From assembly GCF_900090245.1 (NCBI RefSeq), contig NZ_FMDN01000029.1, positions 1 through 53,134 on the forward strand: 53,134 nt of DNA, written 5' to 3'. Of the stretch, positions 8,042-17,243 are shown piece by piece. Source of the stretch: Micromonospora halophytica (GTDB lineage: Bacteria; Actinomycetota; Actinomycetes; Mycobacteriales; Micromonosporaceae). The notes beneath the pieces are model-generated. The model ran no database searches. It was not told the DNA's origin and saw only the letters and a program-made list of their open reading frames with translations. How positions within the stretch are numbered: position 1 is the stretch's first letter; the number at the start of each line of letters is the position of its first letter. The position numbers and the translations under genes are program-made.

Positions 8042-8995
8042 GTGACCCGAGAAGGCGAGCCTGGGGCCGAATTCGCCCACCGCGCCGACAACCGGCGCGT
8101 GGCGTACGAGGTCACCGGCGCGCCCGACGGTCACCCCGTCTTCCTCATGCACGGCACCCCCGGCAGCCGGCGCGGACCCAAACCCCGCGGCATCGTGCTC
8201 TACCGCCTCGGTGTGCGCCTCATCGCCTACGACCGCCCCGGCTACGGCGACTCGGAGCGGCGCGAGGGACGCGACGTCGCAGACGCCGCACGCGACGTGG
8301 AGGCGATCGCCGACCAACTCGGGTTGGAACGCTTCGCCATCGCCGGCCGCTCCGGCGGCGGCCCGCACGCGCTCGCCTGCGCGGCCGACGGCGCGCTGCG
8401 CGGCCGGGTGAGCCGGGTCGCGGTACTGGTCAGCTTCGCCCCGGCCGACGCGCCCCAGCTCGACTGGTTCGCCGGGATGAACAGCGACAACGTGCGCGGG
8501 TTCGGCGGCCGGGAACACCTCGACACGGCGGCGATGATCGCGCAGATCCGGCAGCGCGCCGAGCGGGCCGCCGAGGATCCGAGGTTCCTGCTGGAGGAGC
8601 TGATGGTGCAGATGAGCGCGGCGGACCGGCGGGCGGTCAACGACGCCGCACTGCGGCGGCTCATCGCCGACACCTACGAGGAGGCGCTGCGCGCCGGCCC
8701 GTACGGGTGGATCGACGACGTGCTGGCGCTGCGCCGCAGCTGGAAGTTCGACCTCGGCGCGATCGACACCACGGCCACCCCGGTACGGCTGTGGCACGGC
8801 GCGGAGGACACCTTCGCCCCGGTCGGACACGCCCGGTGGCTCGCCGGGCAGATCCCGGGCGCACAGATCGAGGTCCAGCCCGGCGCGGCGCACTTCGACG
8901 CCGTGGAGGAGCTGCCCCGCGTGCTGCGCTGGCTCATCGACGCGGACGTGCCGGCCGGCCGCGAACTGCTGATCGGCACCCGACACGCTCAGTAG
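8042..8995 (+). CDS. alpha/beta hydrolase
   Basis: 317 aa alpha/beta hydrolase fold. It has the oxyanion-region HGTPGSRRG (about 38-46), the nucleophile elbow AGRSGGGPHALA (Ser in GRSGG, about 104), the late acid region RLWHGAEDTFAP and the catalytic His near PGAAHFDAVEELP. Proteins of this kind are esterases, epoxide hydrolases or C-C hydrolases; the substrate cannot be inferred. The GTG at 8042 follows a GGAAGGCAGGCTGG stretch. Its 3' end overlaps the convergent fxsT gene by 7 nt. Confidence 0.82.
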   Translation: MTREGEPGAEFAHRADNRRVAYEVTGAPDGHPVFLMHGTPGSRRGPKPRGIVLYRLGVRLIAYDRPGYGDSERREGRDVADAARDVEAIADQLGLERFAIAGRSGGGPHALACAADGALRGRVSRVAVLVSFAPADAPQLDWFAGMNSDNVRGFGGREHLDTAAMIAQIRQRAERAAEDPRFLLEELMVQMSAADRRAVNDAALRRLIADTYEEALRAGPYGWIDDVLALRRSWKFDLGAIDTTATPVRLWHGAEDTFAPVGHARWLAGQIPGAQIEVQPGAAHFDAVEELPRVLRWLIDADVPAGRELLIGTRHAQ

Positions 8996-11900
8996 TGGTG
9001 CGGGTCAAGGACCCGGCGGACCAGACGGCCGTCCCGCAGCACGATGACGCTGGGGTGGTGCTGACCGATCCGGTCGGCGAGCCGGTCGGCGATCCGGGTC
9101 CGCCCGATGCTGACCCGACCACCCGAGGCCATCTGGTGCACCGTCTCCAGGTTGCCCATGCTGCGCAGGGTGTCAGGATGCTCCGGTCCGAGCACCTGGG
9201 TCATCCGGTCGACCACGTCGCGCAGCTGCGCGCGCCCGCCCTCCAGGTCGCCGGAGTAGACGGCGAAGACCGCCATGTTGTTCTCCGCCGCCATCACGAA
9301 CGGGTGCTCCGCGTCCAGCGCCGCGCGCAGCGCCTCACCCGCCGACACGGCCAGCGGGGTGGCGGTCTGCGGGTCCCCCGCGTCCCAGGTCGCCACGGCG
9401 AGGTTGTTCCGGCAGACCAGCACGTACGGATGCTCGGCGCCGAAGATCTGGGCGAAGACCCGCCCCGCCTCGACCAGTTCCGCGCGGGCCCGCTCGGCCT
9501 CGCCCTGCAGCATCAGGTTGGCCGTCCAGCTCAGCCAGGCGAAGAGGGTGTCCGGGCTGGTCGGGCCGAAGCTGACGCGCAGCCGCTCGTAGGCGACCTC
9601 CAGCAGCTCCGCCGCCGCGGCGATCTCACCGGTGCTGCGCAGTGAGGCGGCGAGGCTGGCCTGGGTGACCAGCACGTCGCGGGACTGGTCGCCGAAAAGT
9701 CCCCGGTAGCCCTCCACAACGCCGCGCAGCAGCGCCACGGAACGCTCGTACTCGCCGACCTCGCGCAGGTCACGGGCGAGGTTGCTGGCGGAGAGCAGGG
9801 TACGCGGGTGGTCCGTGCCGAGGACCAGGCGCAGCCGCCGGTGGGTGTTCTCGTTGAGTTCCAGGGACTTCGCGAAGTGCCCCACCATCTGGTACGACGC
9901 GGCGAGGTTGTTCGCCGAGACCAGGGTGCGGCGGTGGTCCTCGCCGAACACGTCCACCGACGCCGCGTACGTGCGCAGGTCCCGCTCCAGCGCCTCCCGG
10001 TAGCGGCCGAGCGCCCGCAGGTCGCCGGCGTAGCCGCCGGCCGTCATCAGGGTGTACGGGTGGCTGGGGCCGATCAGCTCCTCCTGCTGGCGCAGGGTTT
10101 CCTCGTCCAGCCGGCAGGACTCCTCGAAGCGGCCCAGGCTGCGCAGCAGGTTCGCCCAGTTGAACCGCAGGTGCAGCAGCTGCACCAGCGGCGCCCGGTG
10201 CGCGGCGGAGCCCGGGGACAGCTCGCCCAGCCGGGTGGACCAGATCTCGTCCGCCTGCCGGGCGTACTGCTCGCCCTGTTCGAGACCGCCATTGAGGTAG
10301 ATGTAGCGAATCCGGTCGATGACCATCTGCCGGACCTCGTCGTCGTGGCAGGAGACCGCGTCGGAGCCGTCCAGGTGGGGCCAGAGGATGCGGAAACGCT
10401 CCTGCAGGGCCGGGTCCTCCACCTCACCCGACGGGCGGGACCCGGCGAGGATGCGGTGCACGTCGTGCTTGACCTCGTTCAGCTCACGGTCGGACATCCG
10501 GACCCGCAGCGCCGCCTGGAGCAACCGGTGCACCTGCACCCGGTGGGCGTGCAGGTCCACCTTGATCAACGCCAGCCGGTTGATCCGCTGCACCAGCGCC
10601 GCGGCGATGTCCCGCTCGGAGACCCGGTCGGCGACGCGCGCCGCCACGACCGGGTCGTGCGGGGCGATCACCCGCGCCACCTGGTCGCCGTAGAGCAGGT
10701 CCAGGGAGATCTCCGGGGCGAGCACCGAGGCGAGCTGGAGCAACCGGTACGCCCCGGCGGACTGCTCCTTCAACCGTTGCAGCGACCAGCCCCACACGTC
10801 GGTCTCCGGGCCGGTGCGCTCCAGCCCGGCCAGGTACTCCCCGACCGGAGTGCCGGTGTCGGCGAGCCAGGCGCCGGCCATCGCGACGAGGATCGGGATG
10901 TTCTCCACCGCGTCGGCGACCCGCTCGGCCTCGGCCACGCTCATCAACTCCGCGCCGATGCGCGAGCGCAGGTGCGTCACGCTCTCCGCACGCTGGAACG
11001 CCTCGACGTCGATCGCCCGGGCCAGATCACCCCAGTCCGGGTTGCGGGTGGTGACCAGCACGTGCCCGTTGCCCTGCGGCAGATGCTCCTTGACGTCCTC
11101 GTACTGGTCGGCGTTGTCGAAGACGAGCAGCCAGCGCAGCGGCTGGCCGGTGCCGTCGCGCCGCTCGCCGCGGCTGAGCCACTGCCGTACGGCCCGGGTC
11201 CTCTCCGGGATGGGCGCCAGCTCCGGCAGGCCGAGCTCCCGGCCGAGGTCGGCGACCTTTTCGTCGACGAACTGGGGCGGGTCCGCGTCGATCCACCAGA
11301 CGATGTCGTACGCGCCGCGGAAGCGGTGGGCGTACTCGATGGCGAGCTGGGTCTTGCCGATGCCCGCGCCACCGCGCAGCGCCACCGGGACGGCCTCGGC
11401 GCCACCGGCCTTGAGCTCCTCGCGCAACCGGCGCAGCAGCAGCTCGCGACCGGTGAAGCGGACGTTGCGGCCCGGCGGGTTGAACACCTCTGCCCCGAGG
11501 GCCGGGAACCGGGCGCCCGGAACGGCGTGCCCGCGCTCGCCCGGCACCCGTCCGACGAGCTTGAGCAGCTGCTCGGCGGCGGCCTCGGCGCTGCGGTCGT
11601 GCACCGAGGCCCAACTGCCCACCGGCACGTCCGGCGCGGGGGTGGTGTCGTCGAGGTGCAGGGCCAGGGTTGGCACGCCGGGAGGGACCAGGTCCGCGGC
11701 GAACCGGCCCCGGCCGGCCCGGTACGCCCGCGACACCAGCCGCAGCTCACGGTGGGTGACCCCGGCCCGGGCCGGGAGCGGCTCGTCCGGCGCGACGGGC
11801 TGCACCCGCAGGTCCGCCGCGGTGAGCACGGCCTGCGCCCACTCCGCCCAGGCCTGGTCCTCGGCGACGTGCCGGAGCACGATCAGCTCGTCGGCGGTGG

Positions 11901-12906
11901 CCGGCTTGCGCTCGAAGCGCTGCACGGTCTGCCGGCGCAGCGCCTCGTCGATGCGGGGCAGCGCGGTGATCCGGCCGTTGGTGATGTGACTGGTCAACGT
12001 CTCGTAGGCCGACAGCAGGGTGGTCCGGCCGCCCGGCTCGTCGCCGAAGGTCGCCAGGGTCTCCTCGTAGGCGTAGTACGCCCGGTAGGGCACCTCGACG
12101 GTCAGCCAGTACTCCTGCCGCTCGGCGTCGGTCATCCCGCTGGGCAGGCCCGCGAAGCGCTGCATGGCCAGCGCCCGACCGGCGTCGCGCTTACCCTTCT
12201 CGCCGTCGTCGACCCGCATCGGCACCGGCAGCACCCGCCGCGCGCGCCGGCCCTCGTAGCCCCGGACCCGGCCGGCGACGTCGGCGGCGCCGTCGATGCC
12301 CTGGCCGCTGAGGGTGAAGCAGTCGACCAGCACGTCCGGCAGGTGGATGGTGCAGATCTCGGCGACGTCGCTGATGCCGGTGCGGCTGTCGATCAACGTC
12401 CAGTCGTAGTGCCGTTTCATGTCCTCGCGCAGCGCGTCGAAGAACTGTGCGCCGCCGAGCCGGTTGTAGAAGTTGTCCCAGTTCAGCCCGGTGACGCTGG
12501 TGGCGTAGTCGGGGTTGTGCCGGCCCGCGAGCAGCAGGTCGAGGCTGCCGCCGCCGGGGAAGTCCCAGCTCACCGAGAAGGCGTAGTTGTGCACCCGGGC
12601 GTACTGGCGGTGCCAGTCGCCGGGGCGTGCGGCGGCGTCGCCGGGCGCCCTGCGCCGCCGGGCGTTCTCCCACTCGTACTCCAGGATCAGATCCATCACC
12701 CCGCCGGTGGAGGCGACCTGCTCCGGGTCGAGGAACGGCGCGAAGAAGCGGTGCAGGCCCGGGGATTCCAGGTCCCAGTCGGCGACCAGCACCCGCTGGC
12801 CGTTGGCGGCCAGGATCCAGGCCGTGTTGGCCAGCGCCATGGTGCGGCCGGTGCCGCCCTTGTAGGAGTAGAAGGTGACGACCTGGCCCTCACGTGGTTG
12901 CGTCAA
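8989..12906 (-). CDS. fxsT: FxsT: ParA-like NTPase + NB-ARC/STAND NTPase + TPR protein of the FxSxx-COOH system
   Basis: 1305 aa in three parts. Residues 1-~330: a MinD/ParA-like domain with deviant Walker A KGGTGRT (16-22) and VADWDLESPGLHRFF. About 480-860: an NB-ARC/STAND ATPase with P-loop GGAGIGKTQLA (about 510) and Walker B LLVFDN. About 880-1270: a long TPR array with repeated GxxHPxTL motifs (GPSHPYTL, GTDHPRTL, GPEHPDTL). This architecture is that of the FxSxx-COOH system tetratricopeptide protein. The TTG start at 12906 overlaps the fxsC stop (TGA 12905-12903) and follows GGGAAGGAAG, indicating coupling. STAND proteins are ATP-driven switches that sense a ligand through the repeat domain; the ligand here is unknown. 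Last gene of the fxs operon. Confidence 0.9.
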   Translation of the reverse strand: MTQPREGQVVTFYSYKGGTGRTMALANTAWILAANGQRVLVADWDLESPGLHRFFAPFLDPEQVASTGGVMDLILEYEWENARRRRAPGDAAARPGDWHRQYARVHNYAFSVSWDFPGGGSLDLLLAGRHNPDYATSVTGLNWDNFYNRLGGAQFFDALREDMKRHYDWTLIDSRTGISDVAEICTIHLPDVLVDCFTLSGQGIDGAADVAGRVRGYEGRRARRVLPVPMRVDDGEKGKRDAGRALAMQRFAGLPSGMTDAERQEYWLTVEVPYRAYYAYEETLATFGDEPGGRTTLLSAYETLTSHITNGRITALPRIDEALRRQTVQRFERKPATADELIVLRHVAEDQAWAEWAQAVLTAADLRVQPVAPDEPLPARAGVTHRELRLVSRAYRAGRGRFAADLVPPGVPTLALHLDDTTPAPDVPVGSWASVHDRSAEAAAEQLLKLVGRVPGERGHAVPGARFPALGAEVFNPPGRNVRFTGRELLLRRLREELKAGGAEAVPVALRGGAGIGKTQLAIEYAHRFRGAYDIVWWIDADPPQFVDEKVADLGRELGLPELAPIPERTRAVRQWLSRGERRDGTGQPLRWLLVFDNADQYEDVKEHLPQGNGHVLVTTRNPDWGDLARAIDVEAFQRAESVTHLRSRIGAELMSVAEAERVADAVENIPILVAMAGAWLADTGTPVGEYLAGLERTGPETDVWGWSLQRLKEQSAGAYRLLQLASVLAPEISLDLLYGDQVARVIAPHDPVVAARVADRVSERDIAAALVQRINRLALIKVDLHAHRVQVHRLLQAALRVRMSDRELNEVKHDVHRILAGSRPSGEVEDPALQERFRILWPHLDGSDAVSCHDDEVRQMVIDRIRYIYLNGGLEQGEQYARQADEIWSTRLGELSPGSAAHRAPLVQLLHLRFNWANLLRSLGRFEESCRLDEETLRQQEELIGPSHPYTLMTAGGYAGDLRALGRYREALERDLRTYAASVDVFGEDHRRTLVSANNLAASYQMVGHFAKSLELNENTHRRLRLVLGTDHPRTLLSASNLARDLREVGEYERSVALLRGVVEGYRGLFGDQSRDVLVTQASLAASLRSTGEIAAAAELLEVAYERLRVSFGPTSPDTLFAWLSWTANLMLQGEAERARAELVEAGRVFAQIFGAEHPYVLVCRNNLAVATWDAGDPQTATPLAVSAGEALRAALDAEHPFVMAAENNMAVFAVYSGDLEGGRAQLRDVVDRMTQVLGPEHPDTLRSMGNLETVHQMASGGRVSIGRTRIADRLADRIGQHHPSVIVLRDGRLVRRVLDPHHY

Positions 12907-14069
12907 CGGTCTTCCTTCCCTCGCGGTACGTCTGATGGGCCGTCCGGTCGCAGGCTGGGCCGGGGCACGGTCGGGCCGTCGGGCGGGTCGACCGGGCCGT
13001 GCCGCAGGAACAGCTTGCGGGCCTCGATCACGAGCTGCGGGGCGCTGCGCTCGAACTCGACGATCTCCCGCACCGGCAGCACCTGCGGGAACCGCGCGTC
13101 CTGCAAGCTACCGGCGATCGTCTCGGGCGTGGTGTCGCCACGCGCACCGTCGGGGGCGATGACCAGCGGGACGGCCCAGCGCGGCAGCGCGTCCACCGCC
13201 GCGCGCGCGTCGCCGGGGTCGACGGTGGCGTCCACCAGCACGACCGTGGGGCTCTCCGGCGCCCGGGCCCGGGCCTCGGCGATCTCGACCACCCGGGTGG
13301 GCAGGCCCAGCCGCTCGGCGGTGGCCGCCACGTAGTCGGCGACGGCGAGGGCGTGCTGGTCGCCGTACGGTCGCCAACGGACTCCGTGCGGGGTGACCGT
13401 GGTGATCACCAGCGGCGTGTCCCCGGAGTCGACCACCGGGCTGCTGGCCGGCGTGGCCGCCCGGGACGGGGCGAGCGGATCGGACTCGGCGACCGCGACG
13501 ACCCGCTCGGCGAGCGCGGTGAGGACGCTCTCGTACTGCCGGCGGTAGGCGCTGAGCTTGCACAGCGCCCGCAGCCCGTTCTCGGCGTAGTCGGCGCGGT
13601 CGGCCGGGTCCCGCGCCAGCTCCAGCGCCTGCGCCGTCTCGGGCCGTTCCTCCCACGGCGACAGCGGCAGCCAGAGCACCGGCAGGACGTGCCGGGCGGC
13701 CCGCCCGGGTGGCAGCCCTCGCAGGCGACTGTGGAACGAGTCGCGCTCGCCGAGGGCCCAGGGGTTGCTGAAGTACTTCGGCGAGTAGAGCGGGACGAAG
13801 ACCTGGGTGACGCTGAGCGCGTCGGTGAGCGCCCGCCTCAGGTCGGCGCCGGGTTCGACCAGGCCGTCGAAGAAACCCACGTCGAGTTCACCGGTCCGGC
13901 GGGCGGTACGCCGCACGGCGACGCCGAGGTCCTGGAAGAAGCGGTTGACCCAGAAGTCGGTGTCGGGCCGGGCCGCGGCGGAGAGCGGCACCGAGTGGGC
14001 GTAGCTGAGGAAGAAGTACGTCTGCCGGCCGGCGGGCACCCCTGCGGAGGAAGTGTCAGACCAGGTCAT
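12903..14069 (-). CDS. fxsC: FxsC: TIR-like protein of the FxSxx-COOH system
   Basis: 388 aa. The N-terminal TIR-like domain (about 15-185) opens with TYFFLSYAHSVPL and contains VFVPLYSPKYFSNPWALGER, the strand-loop pattern of TIR/SEFIR folds. A separate C-terminal alpha/beta domain (about 235-350; PLVITTVTPHGVRWRPYG, TVVLVDATVDPGDA) matches the FxsC C-terminal region as I remember it. The ATG at 14069 overlaps the upstream TIR-like stop (14058-14056) by 14 nt, and its own stop overlaps fxsT, so the genes are tightly coupled. TIR domains can be NADases or adaptors; a catalytic Glu was not assigned, so activity is open. Confidence 0.85.
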   Translation of the reverse strand: MTWSDTSSAGVPAGRQTYFFLSYAHSVPLSAAARPDTDFWVNRFFQDLGVAVRRTARRTGELDVGFFDGLVEPGADLRRALTDALSVTQVFVPLYSPKYFSNPWALGERDSFHSRLRGLPPGRAARHVLPVLWLPLSPWEERPETAQALELARDPADRADYAENGLRALCKLSAYRRQYESVLTALAERVVAVAESDPLAPSRAATPASSPVVDSGDTPLVITTVTPHGVRWRPYGDQHALAVADYVAATAERLGLPTRVVEIAEARARAPESPTVVLVDATVDPGDARAAVDALPRWAVPLVIAPDGARGDTTPETIAGSLQDARFPQVLPVREIVEFERSAPQLVIEARKLFLRHGPVDPPDGPTVPRPSLRPDGPSDVPRGKEDR

Positions 14070-14772
14070 GCCCGACCTCCTCGAACGTGGCGCGGAGCTG
14101 GCCCATGTCGACGGGGACCTCCGCCCGCACCCAGTGCGTGTGGTACGCCCGGGCGACACGCTGGGCCAACCGCCAGACCACCGCGTCGTAGGCGTCCTTG
14201 CCGTTCTTGCCCAGGCTGAGCAGGCCGTAGATGCCCTCTTCCTGGTACTGCGGGGCGATCTCCGAGGGTAGCCGGGTCGGGCTGAACATCTGCCGCTGCG
14301 ACACGACCGGCGGCATCGACCGGCGTTCCACCACCGACCAGTTGACCGGGATGATCGGGGTCTCCCCCGGCGTCGTCGCCGCGCCGGGGCGCAGGCTGAC
14401 CCGGCGGCGGGCGAAGGCGTCCCACTCCCGGGCGCACCAGGCGCTGTTGAGGTACTGCGGTGAGATCAGCGGGATGAAGACCTGGCAGTGCCCGGCGGCG
14501 AAGGCGAGGTCGTCGGTCCACAGCTGCCCGCCGTCGAGCATCCGGTCCATGAACCCGGCCGGCCGTCCGGCCGGCAGCCCGAGCAGTTCGACCACGTGGT
14601 CGGAGAGGTCCACGAAGAGCTGGAAGACCTTCTGGTTGGTGTCCCTCGGCGGCGCGGCGACCCGGTTGCGGGTCCGGGCGTAGCTGAGGAAGAAGACAGG
14701 CGCTCCCGGGTCGACCCGGAAGTCTTCCTCCGCCACGCGCCACTCCCGCCCATTGTGGACATCCTCGGCCAT
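14056..14772 (-). CDS. second TIR-like domain protein of the fxs operon
   Basis: 238 aa. A TIR-like domain dominates: VFFLSYARTRNR near residue 24, then VFIPLISPQYLNSAWCAREW, parallel to the equivalent strings in fxsC. It lacks the C-terminal domain of fxsC, so it is a distinct, shorter paralogue. The start ATG at 14772 is plausible; a GTG 7 codons upstream is an alternative. It lies between fxsB (gap 128 nt) and fxsC (overlap). Function unknown; it may heteromerise with FxsC. Confidence 0.8.
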   Translation of the reverse strand: MAEDVHNGREWRVAEEDFRVDPGAPVFFLSYARTRNRVAAPPRDTNQKVFQLFVDLSDHVVELLGLPAGRPAGFMDRMLDGGQLWTDDLAFAAGHCQVFIPLISPQYLNSAWCAREWDAFARRRVSLRPGAATTPGETPIIPVNWSVVERRSMPPVVSQRQMFSPTRLPSEIAPQYQEEGIYGLLSLGKNGKDAYDAVVWRLAQRVARAYHTHWVRAEVPVDMGQLRATFEEVGHDLV

Positions 14773-14900
14773 CCACAGTATCGACAGCCGCACGATCCGC
14801 GCTGTCCCGCACGGCGACCGGCACCGCATCGCGCACCGCGGACCGGCCCGGTCACCCGCCCTGAACCGGTGCGCACGTCGTACGGGGGGCACCGCGGCGG

Positions 14901-17243
14901 TCACGGCCAACTGTCCAGGGTGTCGCGCATCCGACGCACGAACCGGTCTCCGGCGGTGGTGAGCGCGCCGAGGCCGAGCAGCGCGTCGAGGGCCCCGTCG
15001 GTCCAGTCGCGATAGCGGCGGAAGGCGGCGGCCGCGGCCGGGCCGGACCGGTGTCGCCACACGTCGGCGACCGCCAGGTGGGCGTACGTGCCGTGCAGGA
15101 CCCCCTCGACCGGACGCGGGTCGGTGCGCCAGGGCACCGTCAGCCGGCGGTCGTCGTGGCGGTCGAACAGGTCGCAGACGTCGAGCACCGCGTCCAGCTT
15201 GAGGTGCTGCACCTCGTGGACCAGCAGCACCGCCAGCGCCGCGTCGTCGGGCGCGGGAGCCATCGCCACCGCCCCGAAGGCCGCCCCGGCGGCGGCGCTG
15301 CGCTGCACCCCGCTGTCGTCGGGCCGCAGCGGCACGACCGCGCGCAGCAGTGCCCGCAGGCCGGGGCTGTACCCGTCGGTCTCGGTGTCGACGCGGCGCA
15401 GCGCCCGGTCGAGCTGCCCGGTCCACCGTACGGCGTCGGCGGCGGCGAGACGGGCGGCGACCGGCAGGTCGTAGCAGTCCCGGTACGGGTCGGTGTCCTC
15501 GACCAGCAGGTCGCGCCCACCGGCCCGCACCCGCCGCGCCGGCAGCCAGTGCGCCGGCGCGGCGGCGTCGACCCGTACCCGGTGGTGCAGGCCGTCGACA
15601 CGGACGTCGAAGCCGGCGTCGTGCACGGCGAGGCGGGCCGTGCGCGTGTCGGCGGCGACGGCGACGGTGAGCGTGCCGAGCGTGGGCAGGTGCAGCGCCC
15701 CGTCGTGGACCGGCACGTCGAGCTCGGCGTCGACCCCGGCCCGGATCGCGGCGGCAGCCGCCACGCAGGCGAGGTACGACACGTCTTCCGTCGCCGTGTC
15801 CCGGCACCGCTGCGCCCAGCGCCGGACGAACGGATGCTCCAGTACGGCACGGACGGCGTCGGGCGCGGTGACGTCGAGGTCGACCAGGAGCTGCCAGCCG
15901 CCCGCCGCCACCGGGTCGTCGCCCGCCCGAGGGCTGAGGGCGACGAGCAGAGCGCGGACCATGGCGACGTGGACCGAGGCGAGCTGGCGGGCGCTCCCCT
16001 CGCCGCCCCGACCGCCGGCGAGGTCGTCGAGCACCTCACGGCTGAGCGAGTCGGCGCCCTGCCGGCGGGCCGGCACGTACGCGGGGGTGCCCGCCATCGC
16101 GCTGATCAACTCCTTGAGGTCGGCGCAGTAGACGGACGGGTTGTCGAAACCGGTGCCGGCACGGTACCGGTGGGCGAAGAGCCCGCCGCCGCACTGGCGT
16201 ACCACCTCGCAGTCGCGGCAGGTGGCGCTGAGGCCGGTCAGGCCGCTCTGCCGGATGGCGATCATCGGATGGGCAGCGGCATCGTCGACACCGTGCCGGA
16301 AGACGTCCAACCCGGTGGCCGCAGCGCCGTCGTACGCCGACTTGAGGGAGTCGACCTGCTCGAAGGAGCCGTCGGTCTCGATCACCACCAGGTCGGCGAA
16401 GCCGAGCCCCACCGCCTCCGTGCGACTGGTGCCGCCGGACGCGGTGGACAGCAGCGACTCCAGCAGCCGGATCGGCACCGGCCGCCCGTCGGCCAGCCAG
16501 CGCCGGTGGACAGCCAGCAGCCAGTCGGCGTACGGGGTGGCGACGCCGTCGGGGCGCGGCGGTGGGCGCTCCCAGTTCGCGTGCGGAAGCAGGAAGTCGA
16601 TGTGTGGCGGCTGCTCGGCCAGCAGCGCCTCGTAGACGCGTACCGGATCGTTGTCCAGGTCGATGGTGCACAGGATGCCGGCGTAGCTGGCGCGGTACGC
16701 GGGTCGGCGCAGCAGCGCCAGCGCGCGCCGCACGGCGGCGTGGCTGCTCGCACCGTTGGCGTGGCGCCGGTGCCGGTCGTTGGCGGCGACGTCGCCGTCG
16801 AGGGAGACGCCCACCTTGACGTCGTGGGCGACCAGCACGTCGCAGATCTCCGGGGTGAGCAGCACACCGTTGGTCTGCATGCGCAGGTCGAGCCGGGTCA
16901 CCGGATCGATGTGCCCGCGCAGTTCGGTGGCGGCGGCGGCGAGACCGGCCGCGCCGGCGAGCAGCGGCTCGCCGCCGTGCAGCACGACCCGCACGGTGTC
17001 GAGCCGGTGCGCGGCAGCATGCTCGGCGACGCGGCGGGCCGCGGCCCGCAGGGTGGCCGTCGCCATCACCCGCGGCTGCCGCCGCCAGGACTGGTCGGGG
17101 TGCTGGTAGACGTAGCAGTGGTCACACGCGAGGTCGCAGCGGCTGGTCAGCTTCAGCACGTACTGGCTCAGCGGGCTGACCCCGGCGGCGGGCTCCCTGC
17201 GCGGCTCGGCAGGGTCAGATCGCAGAACCGAAGCCCTGGACAT
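14901..17243 (-). CDS. fxsB: FxsB: radical SAM/SPASM maturase with C-terminal HExxH domain
   Basis: 780 aa. Radical SAM core: CDLACDHC with Cys36, Cys40 and Cys43 binding the SAM-coordinating 4Fe-4S cluster, then VVLHGGEPLL. SPASM-type cysteines for auxiliary clusters follow (CRDCEVVRQCGGG and YCADL, about 345-390). The C-terminal part carries HEVQH at about 676-680 with a further conserved-looking LHGTYAH, the HExxH domain associated with peptide modification. FxsB enzymes belong to the three-residue cyclophane-forming radical SAM group and would crosslink Phe and Ser in the F-x-S motif of FxsA. ATG 17243 (MSRASVLRSDP) is preferred because the radical SAM domain begins soon after; it overlaps fxsA by 29 nt. 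Confidence 0.92.
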   Translation of the reverse strand: MSRASVLRSDPAEPRREPAAGVSPLSQYVLKLTSRCDLACDHCYVYQHPDQSWRRQPRVMATATLRAAARRVAEHAAAHRLDTVRVVLHGGEPLLAGAAGLAAAATELRGHIDPVTRLDLRMQTNGVLLTPEICDVLVAHDVKVGVSLDGDVAANDRHRRHANGASSHAAVRRALALLRRPAYRASYAGILCTIDLDNDPVRVYEALLAEQPPHIDFLLPHANWERPPPRPDGVATPYADWLLAVHRRWLADGRPVPIRLLESLLSTASGGTSRTEAVGLGFADLVVIETDGSFEQVDSLKSAYDGAAATGLDVFRHGVDDAAAHPMIAIRQSGLTGLSATCRDCEVVRQCGGGLFAHRYRAGTGFDNPSVYCADLKELISAMAGTPAYVPARRQGADSLSREVLDDLAGGRGGEGSARQLASVHVAMVRALLVALSPRAGDDPVAAGGWQLLVDLDVTAPDAVRAVLEHPFVRRWAQRCRDTATEDVSYLACVAAAAAIRAGVDAELDVPVHDGALHLPTLGTLTVAVAADTRTARLAVHDAGFDVRVDGLHHRVRVDAAAPAHWLPARRVRAGGRDLLVEDTDPYRDCYDLPVAARLAAADAVRWTGQLDRALRRVDTETDGYSPGLRALLRAVVPLRPDDSGVQRSAAAGAAFGAVAMAPAPDDAALAVLLVHEVQHLKLDAVLDVCDLFDRHDDRRLTVPWRTDPRPVEGVLHGTYAHLAVADVWRHRSGPAAAAAFRRYRDWTDGALDALLGLGALTTAGDRFVRRMRDTLDSWP

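Noticed and set aside
9808..13335. 1175-codon plus-strand open frame antisense to fxsT
   Set aside because: Low-complexity Val/Arg/Gly shadow of the TPR and NTPase coding sequence; no start context or domain.
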